Of a stretch of DNA of 64,000 nucleotides, positions 52,966-61,888 are shown one piece after another. The position numbers were made by a program, and so were the translations under genes. The notes below the pieces were generated by a model that saw only the letters and a list, made by a program, of their open reading frames with translations, was not told the origin of the DNA and did not search any database. The first letter of the stretch is position 1. Each line of letters begins with the position of its first letter. Source of the stretch: CAZVWV01 sp964631745 (GTDB lineage: Bacteria; Bdellovibrionota_C; UBA2361; JBGSMV01); NCBI GenBank assembly GCA_964631745.1, contig CAZVWV010000002.1, positions 1 to 64,000 on the forward strand, in the 5' to 3' direction.

Positions 52966-54638
52966 CTGCAGTAAACAATTACCAATACCTGAACCACAAC
53001 TACTCGCAGCAACATAGTGAACGGATAAACGGTTGAGTACGCGATCGAAGGTTCGTCAGAGCCGGTAAGCGAGGTGGCAAATGCTAAGGCGGGCGGATCG
53101 GTCATGCTGCCCGCTAACAATCCACAAAGATTGAGATAGTTCAATCTATATATCAACCGCCCAATAATCCCAACTATCAACAAAGGCACCAAAGTTATCA
53201 CGGCGCCACACAGCATCCAGTACAACCCCTGGCCATGTACCAAGACTTGGACGAATTGATCCCCGGCTTTAAGCCCTACGCAAGACAGGAACAGCACGAT
53301 GCCTAGTTCACGCATCATAAAGTTGGCGCTTGCCGGCATATGCCACACCAGCGGGCCAATATTTCCGATTCTGCTGAGCACGATGGCTGCAATTAATGGT
53401 CCGCCCGCCAACCCCAAGCGTACAGCCGATGGAATACCGGGAATGTGAATAGGGTATGTGCCAATAGCGACCCCCATAACAATTCCTAAAAAGATCGGGA
53501 TTAACCTAGGATAATTTAGCTGTTTGAAAGAATTTCCAAGCTTGGCTGCCGCGGCTTTAATGCCGCCCTCTTCGCCCACCAGCCGTATAGTGTCACCGAA
53601 TTGAAGTCTAACACCTGGGCTAAGCGGCAGCTGTACGTCCGCTCTACGGACACGCGTGGCGGTTACGCCGAAGGTCTCATTCAGGTCAAGCTCGTCGATA
53701 GTCTTGGCCAACGGCCAACTCTCAGAGATCAAGACGTCCTTGTAAACCATGTCGCTCTCGACCTTGCGCAGATCAAACTCTGCGCGCGCGCCGATAATTA
53801 GCAAGAGTTGATCTAACTTTTCTCTAGGTCCGACAGCTAAAATTATATCTCCAACGCCAAGCGTGTGGTCCGGTCGCGCCAACTCGGGGTCGCCCCCAGG
53901 GCGCATGATTCGAGAGATCACAACTCCAGACTCGCTCAGTGTAGGAACTTGATCTAAGCGCAATCCGGCCAGATTAGGGTTACGAACCTCAAGACTCTGG
54001 TGGGAAACATGCACCTGGGCGCGTTTATTCAAATTCTCTATTTCATCCACTTCAGATTTTAAATTGACTCTAAGAATCAAGCGCAAGAGAATCATAGCAA
54101 TGATTATGCCGGCTACCCCGAAGGGATAGGCCACTGCGTAACCAAGACCTGGCAGCTTCATATCCGCCGAAGAGATTCCGGCTATGTCTTGAAGCGCCTG
54201 CTGCGCTGCCGCTAAACTCGGCGTGTTCGTCGTTGCTCCGGCCAACACGCCCACGGCCATCGGGAAACTGGAGACGCCCCCGGCGTTCAGAGCCAAGAGC
54301 ACAGTCAACAGGGCCCCCAATAACACAGTGGCACTGGCGAGAATGTTTAAAGGCAACCCTTGGCGACGCAACGAACTAAAAAATCCCGGCCCGACCTGCA
54401 TTCCAATCGTATAAACGAACAATATCAACCCAAATTCACGCGCGAATTCGAGCACTGCGGGATCAATATGGAAGCCGAAATGTCCAAAGGCGATACCGCT
54501 AAAGAGCACGCCAGCTATGCCAAGAGAAACGCCCCACACCCGAACAGAGCCTAAAGCTAAGCCTGCGGCCGCCACTAACCCGATCACTACGATCGCCTGG
54601 GACACTGTCTGCCCGCTTAATGCCTCTCCGAACCACAT
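52962..54638 (-). CDS. AspT/YidE/YbjL-type (AAE family) putative transporter
   Basis: The protein has 558 residues. Two membrane halves of five or six helices each flank a soluble part of about 200 residues with two TrkA-C (RCK_C) domains (HVSHQSLEVRNPNLAGLRLD; then VGPREKLDQLLLIIGARA). The antiporter repeats show LGIAGVLFSGIAFGHFGFHI and LFVYTIGMQVGPGFF in the first half and LFLSCVGLKAGDQFV in the second. AspT exchanges aspartate for alanine; the substrate of YidE-like members is unknown. Confidence 0.88.
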   Translation of the reverse strand: MWFGEALSGQTVSQAIVVIGLVAAAGLALGSVRVWGVSLGIAGVLFSGIAFGHFGFHIDPAVLEFAREFGLILFVYTIGMQVGPGFFSSLRRQGLPLNILASATVLLGALLTVLLALNAGGVSSFPMAVGVLAGATTNTPSLAAAQQALQDIAGISSADMKLPGLGYAVAYPFGVAGIIIAMILLRLILRVNLKSEVDEIENLNKRAQVHVSHQSLEVRNPNLAGLRLDQVPTLSESGVVISRIMRPGGDPELARPDHTLGVGDIILAVGPREKLDQLLLIIGARAEFDLRKVESDMVYKDVLISESWPLAKTIDELDLNETFGVTATRVRRADVQLPLSPGVRLQFGDTIRLVGEEGGIKAAAAKLGNSFKQLNYPRLIPIFLGIVMGVAIGTYPIHIPGIPSAVRLGLAGGPLIAAIVLSRIGNIGPLVWHMPASANFMMRELGIVLFLSCVGLKAGDQFVQVLVHGQGLYWMLCGAVITLVPLLIVGIIGRLIYRLNYLNLCGLLAGSMTDPPALAFATSLTGSDEPSIAYSTVYPFTMLLRVVVVQVLVIVYCS

Positions 54639-54671
54639 TGTAGTAACCAGTAAACCTTTATGGAATAAAAC

Positions 54672-55457
54672 CTATTGCAGATCGTCTAGCGGATCCGCCA
54701 ATGGATCTGCCGATTCCTGCGTCTTTTGCACAGACCTTCCTTTTACAAGGCCTTCACGATACTGAGTGTACGCTCCTTGCGTAAATAAATAGTAATCTAC
54801 GGCACTTTCTTTGGCCGCCTTAACGGTATCAAGCATATCGGCACGCTGATCAACTAAGTCAAGCGCCTTGGCTCCGATTGATACTCCCCAAGCCTGGTTA
54901 TCAGTAAGATCAAAGATTGAGCCCACATAGTAAATCGGGCTCAGAGCCGCATCGGCCACACGACCAACGGCATCTCTGACGTTGCTTGGTCCCAGAAATG
55001 GAATCACAATATAGGCTCCTGCCGGAACGCCGTTGCGCTGCAACATTAGGCCGAAATCTTGCTCGTCAATGGGCAATCCCATATCAGTTGCAACGTCGAA
55101 CAATCCAGCTATGCCAACAGTGGAGTTGATTAAGAATCGTCCAGATTGCTTAAAGGCGTCACTAACCTCGCCTTGAAAGAGATTACTCACAAATACCGAT
55201 GGAAATCGCAGGTTATTAAAGAAATTGCCGATCGAATCCTGCACACGATCAGGCAGGACCTTATCGTATCCCCTGGCAACCGGCTCAAGCACATGCACGT
55301 CTAAGCGATCGTTAAACCAAAAAATTCCGCGATTTACCGGTTCGATCGGGTCCGACACCTCAATTTTTTCATCGCTACTCTTGACACTGTCCTCAGCCAA
55401 CAAAGTCAGCGGGGCCAAGGTTAAAAAGAGCAGTAATATTAAATGTTTTTTTCTCAT
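54672..55457 (-). CDS. mlaA: MlaA/VacJ-family outer-membrane lipid-transport protein, without lipobox
   Basis: The protein has 261 residues. Typical MlaA text: DPIEPVNRGIFWFNDRLDVH, NNLRFPSVFVSNLFQG, GRFLINSTVGIAGLFDVATD and VIPFLGPSNVRDAVGR. The signal peptide (LILLLFLTLAPLTLLAEDS) has no Cys near the cleavage site, whereas MlaA is a lipoprotein in E. coli. It would therefore be released or anchored otherwise. Partner genes mlaBCDEF are not in the window. A Asp-Pro-Leu-rich tail ends the protein. Confidence 0.9.
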   Translation of the reverse strand: MRKKHLILLLFLTLAPLTLLAEDSVKSSDEKIEVSDPIEPVNRGIFWFNDRLDVHVLEPVARGYDKVLPDRVQDSIGNFFNNLRFPSVFVSNLFQGEVSDAFKQSGRFLINSTVGIAGLFDVATDMGLPIDEQDFGLMLQRNGVPAGAYIVIPFLGPSNVRDAVGRVADAALSPIYYVGSIFDLTDNQAWGVSIGAKALDLVDQRADMLDTVKAAKESAVDYYLFTQGAYTQYREGLVKGRSVQKTQESADPLADPLDDLQ

Positions 55458-55472
55458 ATGCGCCTAAAAGTG

Positions 55473-56384
55473 TTATCGATCGGCGATAGTCGGATCGCTT
55501 CCCACACGTATCTCACGGCCATCGTAAATACCATCGCGATCGCTATCCTGAATCGCTGGATTCGTCTTAAAAATAAATTCAAGATCATCGGACAACCCGT
55601 CTCCATCCGTATCTACGAACTTATCAGAACTGCCAAACTGGTTCTCGATACTATCGGGTAAATTGTCGCGGTCTTTGTCCACAAACTTAGAATTCTGATC
55701 CAACGGATCGCTTCCTCCCAACACTTCCAAACCATCCGAGATCCCATCACCATCAGAATCGGCAAGATTTGCTGAAGTTCCAAGCTGTATTTCCTCATTA
55801 TTAGTTAGTCGATCAAGATCCTCATCGGACCCTCTAAAGCGATCGACTAATCGAGAAAGCCCGGCCAAGCTTGGCATGCTCAGTTGATCTGCGGGATCAC
55901 TGCCGTGATTGACCTCGTAACTATCGGTAAATCCATCGCCGTCGGTATCCTGCTCCTGAGACTTTTCTCCAGCTTTACCGAGCCAGTCACCGTTAGCCAG
56001 ATCAGGCTGCGAACTTCCGGCCTTCTCGAGCTCCATGAGCGCGCTCTTTAGACCGAGAGACTTTTCTGCTGAGGCGCTCGGAAGTACGGCGGCACCAACA
56101 GCTACCGTGGCCGTAGGAGAAGCACTAATACTCGCGGCTGGCGACGGACTGCCAACCACAACCGTCTGCGTTCCCGATATCGCGGTTCTGCTGGGCGTTG
56201 CGGTAAGAGAATCTGGGGTGGTGGTAATAGTCCCGGTGGCAGTAGGAGTGCCAGTCTCAACTACGGTAACCTGGTCGAGAAAAGAATAACTTTTTTGACA
56301 GTAGTTTACCCCTGTCAGCGCAAGTCCTAAAAAAATGCAAGCTATGCCTGTGCAGAGCTGCGCAAATGCTGGTCTATCCGTCAT
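55473..56384 (-). CDS. Membrane-anchored protein with Ser/Thr/Pro linker and thrombospondin-3 calcium repeats
   Basis: The protein has about 303 residues from ATG 56384; an ATG at 56426 would add 14. A hydrophobic segment near the start (CTGIACIFLGLALTGV) anchors or exports it. A Thr/Ser/Pro/Val-rich linker follows (about residues 30-110). The C-terminal half has repeats DTDGDGFTDSYE, DSDGDGISDGLE, DKDRDNLPDSIE, DTDGDGLSDDLE and DSDRDGIYDGRE, each spaced by a G-S-D-P or T-N-P type turn. These bind calcium and form an extended stalk. Function unknown; adhesion or cell-surface support is plausible. Confidence 0.8.
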   Translation of the reverse strand: MTDRPAFAQLCTGIACIFLGLALTGVNYCQKSYSFLDQVTVVETGTPTATGTITTTPDSLTATPSRTAISGTQTVVVGSPSPAASISASPTATVAVGAAVLPSASAEKSLGLKSALMELEKAGSSQPDLANGDWLGKAGEKSQEQDTDGDGFTDSYEVNHGSDPADQLSMPSLAGLSRLVDRFRGSDEDLDRLTNNEEIQLGTSANLADSDGDGISDGLEVLGGSDPLDQNSKFVDKDRDNLPDSIENQFGSSDKFVDTDGDGLSDDLEFIFKTNPAIQDSDRDGIYDGREIRVGSDPTIADR

Positions 56385-56567
56385 AGTGAAAGATAATATT
56401 GTAAACTGCGAGTTACCAAAACCCATGAACCTAGTGACAGCTACTTATTTCTTGGAGGCGTCTATTCAAGGAGCAAATTTGGCAGAAATTAAAACAACGT
56501 TACCTATGTTGTTGAGGGTAAAAATCCAGTATACATAGATCACCCATCAAATTTTTTAGGAGTTTTT

Positions 56568-57152
56568 ATGACGCATGAACTGCCCCCACTTCCTTACGAT
56601 TACGAAGCGCTCGAGCCCCATATTGACGGCCAAACCATGCGGCTTCACCACGACAAGCACCATCTTGCTTACGTAAACGGCCTCAACAAGGCTGAAGAGA
56701 TGTTGGCCAAGGCCCGCGAAACCAACGACTTTTCGCTCGTCAAACATTGGGAACGTGAAGCTGCATTTCACGGGGCTGGTCATTTTTTGCACTGTATTTT
56801 TTGGGAGAACATGGGTCCAAATTGTGGTGGTGAACCAACTGGAAAGCTCGCAGATGGTATCAATGCTAGATTTGGCACTTTCAAATCCTTCATGACGCAC
56901 TTCAAGGCTGCTGGCGCCGCTGTTGAGGGGTCCGGTTGGGTATTGCTCGTGAAGAATAACATGACCAAGGCTTTGGATATCTTAACAGCCGAGAAACATC
57001 AGGATCTGACCCAATGGGTGGTTACGCCACTCTTGGTTTGCGATGTTTGGGAGCATGCCTATTATTTAAAATATCAGAACAATAGAGGCGCATACCTGGA
57101 TGCCTTTCAGAATGTGATTAACTGGAAAGACGTGGCACAGCGACTTGGTTGA
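56568..57152 (+). CDS. sod: Fe/Mn-family superoxide dismutase
   Basis: The protein has 194 residues. Metal ligands are visible in MRLHHDKHHLAYVNGLN (His), HGAGHFLHCIFWENMGP (His) and LVCDVWEHAYYLKYQNNRGA (Asp and His). There is no signal peptide, so it is cytosolic. AGGAG lies 8 bases before the ATG. The usual G-G-H-x-N-H near the second ligand is here G-A-G-H-F-L-H, and the metal cannot be predicted. It stands alone. Confidence 0.95.
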   Translation: MTHELPPLPYDYEALEPHIDGQTMRLHHDKHHLAYVNGLNKAEEMLAKARETNDFSLVKHWEREAAFHGAGHFLHCIFWENMGPNCGGEPTGKLADGINARFGTFKSFMTHFKAAGAAVEGSGWVLLVKNNMTKALDILTAEKHQDLTQWVVTPLLVCDVWEHAYYLKYQNNRGAYLDAFQNVINWKDVAQRLG

Positions 57153-57162
57153 TCAATTTTGG

Positions 57163-57519
57163 CTAAGCCAGTTTGGAATGCGTGCTAGGCTCAATTTCCC
57201 GCACTTCCACCGTCAGGCGGCATCGCAAAGTTGCGAGACTCTCTGCGAAGGCCGTGCGCAGATACGTCAGCATAGCAGCGCTTAAGTTCTGCCGGATTTC
57301 CGTCTCTCTACCTGCTAACATAGCGATGCCAAGGTGGATAAAGGCGTTTGATTGAGACCCGTCGCCGATATAATAATTTTGGTGCACGATAACACGGCTT
57401 TTTAGGTCTTTGAGATCAAAGGGGGCGTGTTGCAGTGCCAGGTCGTGTAAGCCTCGAAAAAAGCCCTCACCCGGACGCTCCAGCACGTTTTCAGATATTT
57501 CAAGCACTAGGTGTGGCAC
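57163..57519 (-). CDS. 5-carboxymethyl-2-hydroxymuconate isomerase (CHMI)-like protein
   Basis: The protein has 118 residues if started at the GTG at 57519. That start gives V/M-PHLVLEISEN, placing Pro at position 2; after Met removal Pro1 is the catalytic base of this tautomerase family. An open frame continues upstream to 57573 but would bury Pro1. Other family segments are LKSRVIVHQNYYIGDG and AFIHLGIAMLAGRETEI. The family acts in homoprotocatechuate degradation (HpaF), but no hpa gene is near, so the role here is open. Confidence 0.82.
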   Translation of the reverse strand: MPHLVLEISENVLERPGEGFFRGLHDLALQHAPFDLKDLKSRVIVHQNYYIGDGSQSNAFIHLGIAMLAGRETEIRQNLSAAMLTYLRTAFAESLATLRCRLTVEVREIEPSTHSKLA

Positions 57520-57729
57520 GCCCGGTACTTTACAGGTTCTTGACCTCGGCTTCAACTTTTGGCCAAGAAGCATCGGGGCGACATTTGGCGGCCAGGTTGC
57601 AGCTAAACCCCTAATATTGACTGGAAATTACGCCAAAAACGTACCCCACACTATCCACTTAACTTTTTTAAGGGACATTCCGACAGGTTCTCCGTAAAGT
57701 TATGCTTATTCATTCCAAAGGAGATTTAA

Positions 57730-58512
57730 ATGAAAAGAGTCATAAAGAAACTGACATGCTGTGCGTTCGTATTCGCTGCTTGCGTGTCGACACCCTTATT
57801 CGCCGATGATGCCGCAGTCGCTGCGGGCGCGACGGATGAGAAGCCCTGGTCTGTGGACATGAGCGTTGCCTTAGTTTCCGATTATATGTTTCGTGGACAG
57901 GATTTGTATGATGGTTCGGCCATCCAGCCCTATGTGGGAGGAAGCTATGATACCGGCTACGGAAAGCTTGGCGCTTTTGGCTGGATGCATATCTCCGCTG
58001 ACGGCAGCACTAATGTCCAGGATTTTACAGAACTAGATCTCGGAATAAATTATGAGGTAGATTTCAAACCGTTAACATTTGGCGTTGGAAATCTTTGGTA
58101 TACATACCCAAATGATAACGATGGCATCAAGGATACTGCCGAAGTTTTCTTTAGTGTGGCCCTTGATGACAGCGAGCTCAATGATTTTTATACATTGAGC
58201 CCAAAATTTACATTCTATAACGACTACAAAGAGATCGATTATGAATATTATGAACTCACTTTGAGCCATGAATATTCAGGTGGAAGTTTTGGTGATGATG
58301 CCACGCTGACACCCTACGTAACCTTCGGCTTTGCCTCAAACGGCGAAAAAGTTTACGCAGAGAACGGCCTTGAGCAAGTTACGGAAGGCTTGAGTCTTGC
58401 GCTACCACTAGGCGAGATGACAGTTACACCTAACCTAAATTACACCCATGGCATAGATGACCTAGCCAGGGATCAATTCTGGTTTGGAGTGACTCTGGGC
58501 TACAGTCTCTAA
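57730..58512 (+). CDS. TorF-family putative porin (TIGR02001/gcw_chp)
   Basis: The protein has 260 residues with a signal peptide to about residue 25 (FAACVSTPLFA). The mature part is made of alternating amphipathic beta strands. It opens VALVSDYMFRGQDLYDGSAI then QPYVGG, diagnostic of the TIGR02001/TorF family, and ends in aromatic-rich FWFGVTLGYSL, fitting outer-membrane insertion. AAGGAG lies 6 bases before the ATG. Substrate is unknown. A strong terminator follows. Confidence 0.88.
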   Translation: MKRVIKKLTCCAFVFAACVSTPLFADDAAVAAGATDEKPWSVDMSVALVSDYMFRGQDLYDGSAIQPYVGGSYDTGYGKLGAFGWMHISADGSTNVQDFTELDLGINYEVDFKPLTFGVGNLWYTYPNDNDGIKDTAEVFFSVALDDSELNDFYTLSPKFTFYNDYKEIDYEYYELTLSHEYSGGSFGDDATLTPYVTFGFASNGEKVYAENGLEQVTEGLSLALPLGEMTVTPNLNYTHGIDDLARDQFWFGVTLGYSL

Positions 58513-58527
58513 GCGGCCCGATTAAAT

Positions 58528-58568
58528 CCGCCCGCTAAATGCAGCGATGCTTTAGCGGGCGGGTCTTT
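58528..58568 (+). terminator. Rho-independent terminator after the TorF-like gene
   Basis: CCGCCCGCTAAA (58528-58539) pairs with TTTAGCGGGCGG (58551-58562), a 12-pair stem, followed by GTCTTT. The loop itself can form GCA/TGC around GCGA. Confidence 0.88.
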
Positions 58569-58605
58569 GCACAATATCCACAAAATATCCGCACAGCTCC
58601 CACCC

Positions 58606-59856
58606 TTATTGAAATAGTTTACGCGCATATCGCAGAGCTTCCTTGAGACGCAAGATATCTTCAAGGTCTGAATAAACACCGAAACTAATTCGAGCCGAGG
58701 ATTGCAGACCAAGTTTATGAAGCGTTGGCATGGCACAGTGGTGCCCGCCTCTAAATTGCACATTGAACTGGTCGGCTACACTTGAAAGATCGTGAGGATG
58801 CACACCCTCTAGATTAAAAGAAATTATCGAGGCCTGCGCCCCGCCCACATTAGCAGGACCATATAATTTCACCCCAGGCTCAGACTTCATGATTTCCCAG
58901 GTTTTGTTAAACAGCGCAGACTCGTGTTCTTGCAAACGGGTCCGGCCCACTTGCTCGACAAATCCGATCGCCTCTGCCAACGCTATCACTTCTGCTATGG
59001 CAGGAGTGCCAGCTTCAAACTTCTGGGGAATCGCGGCGTAGGTCGAACCCCGCGTAGTCACGCTCTGGATCATGTCTCCCCCACCCTGAAACGGTTGCAT
59101 TAGTTCAAGCCATCGGGCTTTACCATACAGCACGCCCACGCCCGTGGGGCCGTATAATTTATGCCCAGATAACGCTAAGAAGTCACAGTCAAGATCGACC
59201 ACATTAATTGGTGTGTGCACCACAGACTGGGCCGCGTCCACAAGAACTACTGTGCCAACTTCATGAGCGACTGCGGTAAGCTCTTTTATGGGAACCACGC
59301 TACCCAAAGAGTTTGCAACTTGTGTAATAGCTAAGAGTTTCGGTTTTAGGGTTTTAAGCTTCTGTTTTGCATCCTCTACCGACAAAGCTCCATTAGAATC
59401 GATCTCAATCCACTCAATCGAAAGTTGTTTGCGCTCGGCCAAAAGTTGCCACGGCACGATATTACTGTGATGTTCCAGTAAACTAAGTAAGATGACGTCG
59501 CCGGCCTTGAAGTAATTCTCAAAAGCATATGCAACTAAATTGATGGCTTCGGTGGTGCCGCGAGTGAAAATTATTTCACGGGAACTCCCTGCCCCGATAA
59601 AACCTGCGACTAGATCACGGGTATGCTCATAGCCTTCCGTCGCTTTAGCGCTGAGCTTATAAGCGCCTCTGTGAATATTGGCATGCTCAAAAGAAAGGTA
59701 ATCGCGCAATCGATCGATCACCGCCGCTGGCTTTTGACTAGATGCGGCTGTGTCTAGATATGCAAGCGGTGCCTCCGCTGTATATTTTGAGTAGATCGGA
59801 AAATGCCCGCGGATATTCTTTCCAGGTTGTAATGCGCCCTCTTTCATTGCGCGCAT
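58606..59856 (-). CDS. sufS: Cysteine desulfurase, SufS type
   Basis: The protein has 416 residues (ATG at 59856 or 59847). PLP-dependent: YLDTAASSQKPAAVIDRL, HRGAYKLSAKATEGYEHTRD, ITQVANSLGSVVPIKEL, VLVDAAQSVVHTP, and the PLP lysine in LALSGHKLYGPTGVG. The active-site Cys lies in FRGGHHCAMPTLHKLG, the SufS-type R-x-G-H-H-C-A. It gives sulfur for Fe-S cluster assembly. No sufBCD or sufE gene is beside it. Confidence 0.94.
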   Translation of the reverse strand: MRAMKEGALQPGKNIRGHFPIYSKYTAEAPLAYLDTAASSQKPAAVIDRLRDYLSFEHANIHRGAYKLSAKATEGYEHTRDLVAGFIGAGSSREIIFTRGTTEAINLVAYAFENYFKAGDVILLSLLEHHSNIVPWQLLAERKQLSIEWIEIDSNGALSVEDAKQKLKTLKPKLLAITQVANSLGSVVPIKELTAVAHEVGTVVLVDAAQSVVHTPINVVDLDCDFLALSGHKLYGPTGVGVLYGKARWLELMQPFQGGGDMIQSVTTRGSTYAAIPQKFEAGTPAIAEVIALAEAIGFVEQVGRTRLQEHESALFNKTWEIMKSEPGVKLYGPANVGGAQASIISFNLEGVHPHDLSSVADQFNVQFRGGHHCAMPTLHKLGLQSSARISFGVYSDLEDILRLKEALRYARKLFQ

Positions 59857-59942
59857 AGCTTATTACATGCTCTCGATTAGTACAACGCGGCCCTCATCTA
59901 TAGCACTTGCTCGTTTGCATGAGATAGCGGTACTTTTCGTGC

Positions 59943-60839
59943 ATGAGAACTTCAGCCTCATCAAGACCCACTGCTTGGGGGTGGCTCATCGCCCTAGCAA
60001 GCTTAATTTTGGGGATCATTTTGGTGGTGGGCATTTCGTTTTGCGCTTCGGATATTTATCGCACGATGCTTGTAAAGCGCGTGACATCATTGATCGACGC
60101 TGGACGCTTTAGTCAAGCGGAGACGGAGCTGGCGAATTATTTTTCTCCCCCTTGGTTCTTAAGCTCTTTACGTGGTCGCTCTTTATCCCTAGCTACAAAT
60201 GCGCGCGATGATTCGCTCTCATTGCTGCGCAGCGTGGCCGCCGTTTATCGAAACGACATTAACAGTGCCCTTGGCTTTATCCCTAACGCTCAAAATGAAA
60301 AGTATCAAGAATTTCGAGTACTCTTGAGCGAACTTGATCACACACGCGATGAGTTGCAAAACACGCGCTCCGAGCTTTTTAGGCTACGAGGTTGGTTAGA
60401 TAATTTTCCAACACAGTATGACTCTATCGCAAAAGCATTTGGAGAGCTCTTTTCGCTGACCCCGGTGAGATACGAAGGTGAATCCAGATCGCTCCCTATA
60501 TATGAATCTGGAGTGCTGCAGGGGTTACCCCAGCTTGCTAACCTAAGCGACGATATACCTGATTTCCCTGCGCTGGCCGGCGCACTTCAAGCGGCAGGGG
60601 GACAGGTGACATTGGAAGCCGCCGATCAGCATGAAGCTTTTCTTAGGCGAGTTGATGAACTGAGAACAACGCTAGCGGGGGCTCAAGAAGAGCGAGAAGA
60701 TACCTTCAAAAGAATAGCGGAGCTGGAGGCCTTGGAACGCGCAGGCGCCGCCCAGAGGGTTTCCTTTGAACGAGAGCTAAAAATTAACGCACGTGCCTTT
60801 GTTAACGATTCGCTGCGCTTGGCCTGGGATTTGTTTTGA
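59943..60839 (+). CDS. Membrane-anchored orphan protein with coiled coils
   Basis: The protein has 298 residues. One N-terminal helix (WGWLIALASLILGIILVVGI) anchors a mostly helical, probably periplasmic domain. Two coiled-coil-prone stretches are visible: ELDHTRDELQNTRSELFRLR in the middle and HEAFLRRVDELRTTLAGAQE to ELEALERAG near the end. I recognise no family. It stands alone, divergent from sufS. Coding character is regular, so it is probably real. Confidence 0.65.
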   Translation: MRTSASSRPTAWGWLIALASLILGIILVVGISFCASDIYRTMLVKRVTSLIDAGRFSQAETELANYFSPPWFLSSLRGRSLSLATNARDDSLSLLRSVAAVYRNDINSALGFIPNAQNEKYQEFRVLLSELDHTRDELQNTRSELFRLRGWLDNFPTQYDSIAKAFGELFSLTPVRYEGESRSLPIYESGVLQGLPQLANLSDDIPDFPALAGALQAAGGQVTLEAADQHEAFLRRVDELRTTLAGAQEEREDTFKRIAELEALERAGAAQRVSFERELKINARAFVNDSLRLAWDLF

Positions 60840-60961
60840 TTCTAAACAGCTAGCTAATTACCTTATTAGAGCAAAGCATTTAGTGACCGCCATTTTCAGG
60901 CGCGGCTTTAACCCAAAAACACCCCCAAAATAAGCGAAAAAAATAATCCTGCATTTTTTTC

Positions 60962-60990
60962 TTGCCTTACGGGTTTTCAAGCGCTAGAAT
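60962..60990 (+). promoter_or_regulatory. Promoter upstream of a long leader
   Basis: TTGCCT (60962-60967), a 17-base spacer and TAGAAT (60985-60990) form a good sigma-70-type promoter. Transcription would start near 60997, giving a leader of about 350 bases before the gene at 61347. Confidence 0.6.
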
Positions 60991-60996
60991 GCTCGT

Positions 60997-61346
60997 TCTT
61001 CGCTGAAAGATAGAGAGTTTTTGTTTGTTATTTGACGTTTTGAGTCGAAGTTGTTAGTCGGAAAACTGTTAGGACCTTTGGCTGGGTGTAGGCTGAGTGG
61101 AAGCTGCCTGGAAGCTGAGTGTAGTTTGTTCACCAACAAGTAAGGTCACTGCCTATTATTATTTAGTGTTCTGAGAGCATTTTCGCCGGAGGGCATTTTT
61201 GAACGGGCGACAAGACCCAGTTCAAAATAGGGTTGTGTTGTTTGCGAAGTAAGTCTTGTCGGCGAACGATTACTAACCGGTAGCTAAACCGCGAAGTGTA
61301 GCTACATAACTGAAACTATTAACTTATTTACATTTGAGGTGTTTAA
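60997..61346 (+). other. Long untranslated leader, possible structured RNA
   Basis: This 350-base stretch has no supported gene. It contains repeated GGCTG/GCTGAG/GGAAGCTG words at about 61080-61130. It precedes a small gene with a good ribosome-binding site (GAGGTG at 61337). It may be a regulatory leader or an independent small RNA; no known riboswitch was recognised. Confidence 0.4.
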
Positions 61347-61697
61347 ATGAAATTTTGGTCTAATTCTGAAATTCCGCCCTACGGCCCATTTGTACCAGAA
61401 AAGCGACTTCTTGCAGCGGTTTTGCAGCGTGCGATCACAGATTTTCTTAGCGGTGACGGGGAACTAGCCGAAGGCGCCAAGGCTTGGCTCTTAGAAGAAG
61501 AATCTTCCGATGCTCCGCTTACATTCAGCTTCATCTGTGAAGCTCTCGATTTAGACAAGCCTGGCTTAACAAAGGCCATTCTTCGTCAATGCCAGCAGGA
61601 CCGATCTCAAGCTGGCCAACTTCATGATGGCCAACTTCAACATGCCGGACAAAGTCACAATCAAGGTGACCAATACTTGCAACAAGCTGCGGTTTAG
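61347..61697 (+). CDS. Small protein of unknown function with Gln/His-rich tail
   Basis: The protein has 116 residues. The first 80 look folded: PEKRLLAAVLQRAITDFLSG and PLTFSFICEALDLDKPGLTK, a pattern I associate with a short uncharacterised family in 'deltaproteobacterial'-type genomes (aromatic F-S-F-x-x-x-C-E-x-L-x-L-D). That link is from memory and unverified. The tail is rich in Gln, His and Gly and probably disordered. A strong terminator follows at 61746. Confidence 0.72.
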   Translation: MKFWSNSEIPPYGPFVPEKRLLAAVLQRAITDFLSGDGELAEGAKAWLLEEESSDAPLTFSFICEALDLDKPGLTKAILRQCQQDRSQAGQLHDGQLQHAGQSHNQGDQYLQQAAV

Positions 61698-61745
61698 TTT
61701 GTAAAACTTACCGAAATATCACGGCGAGACACACAGCAAGGCATG

Positions 61746-61780
61746 CAGCAGCGCCCTCCGGGGCGCTGCTGCTAGATTTA
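61746..61780 (+). terminator. Rho-independent-type hairpin
   Basis: GCAGCAGCGCCC (61746-61757), loop TCCG and GGGCGCTGCTGC (61762-61773) form a perfect 12-pair stem, followed by a modest T run (TAGATTTAAT). Confidence 0.75.
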
Positions 61781-61826
61781 ATCACTTGCAATCTTTTGCG
61801 ACGCCAACAGCTTGCTTTTTTTGGCT

Positions 61827-61856
61827 TTGCCCCTTCCGCGCACCCTGGTATATAAT
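61827..61856 (+). promoter_or_regulatory. Promoter of the 88-residue protein gene
   Basis: TTGCCC (61827-61832), an 18-base spacer and TATAAT (61851-61856). Transcription would begin near 61863, 26 bases before the ATG at 61889, and may continue into thrS. Confidence 0.6.
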
Positions 61857-61888
61857 ACTAAGTAAGAGTAATTATTGTATTAACCCAG

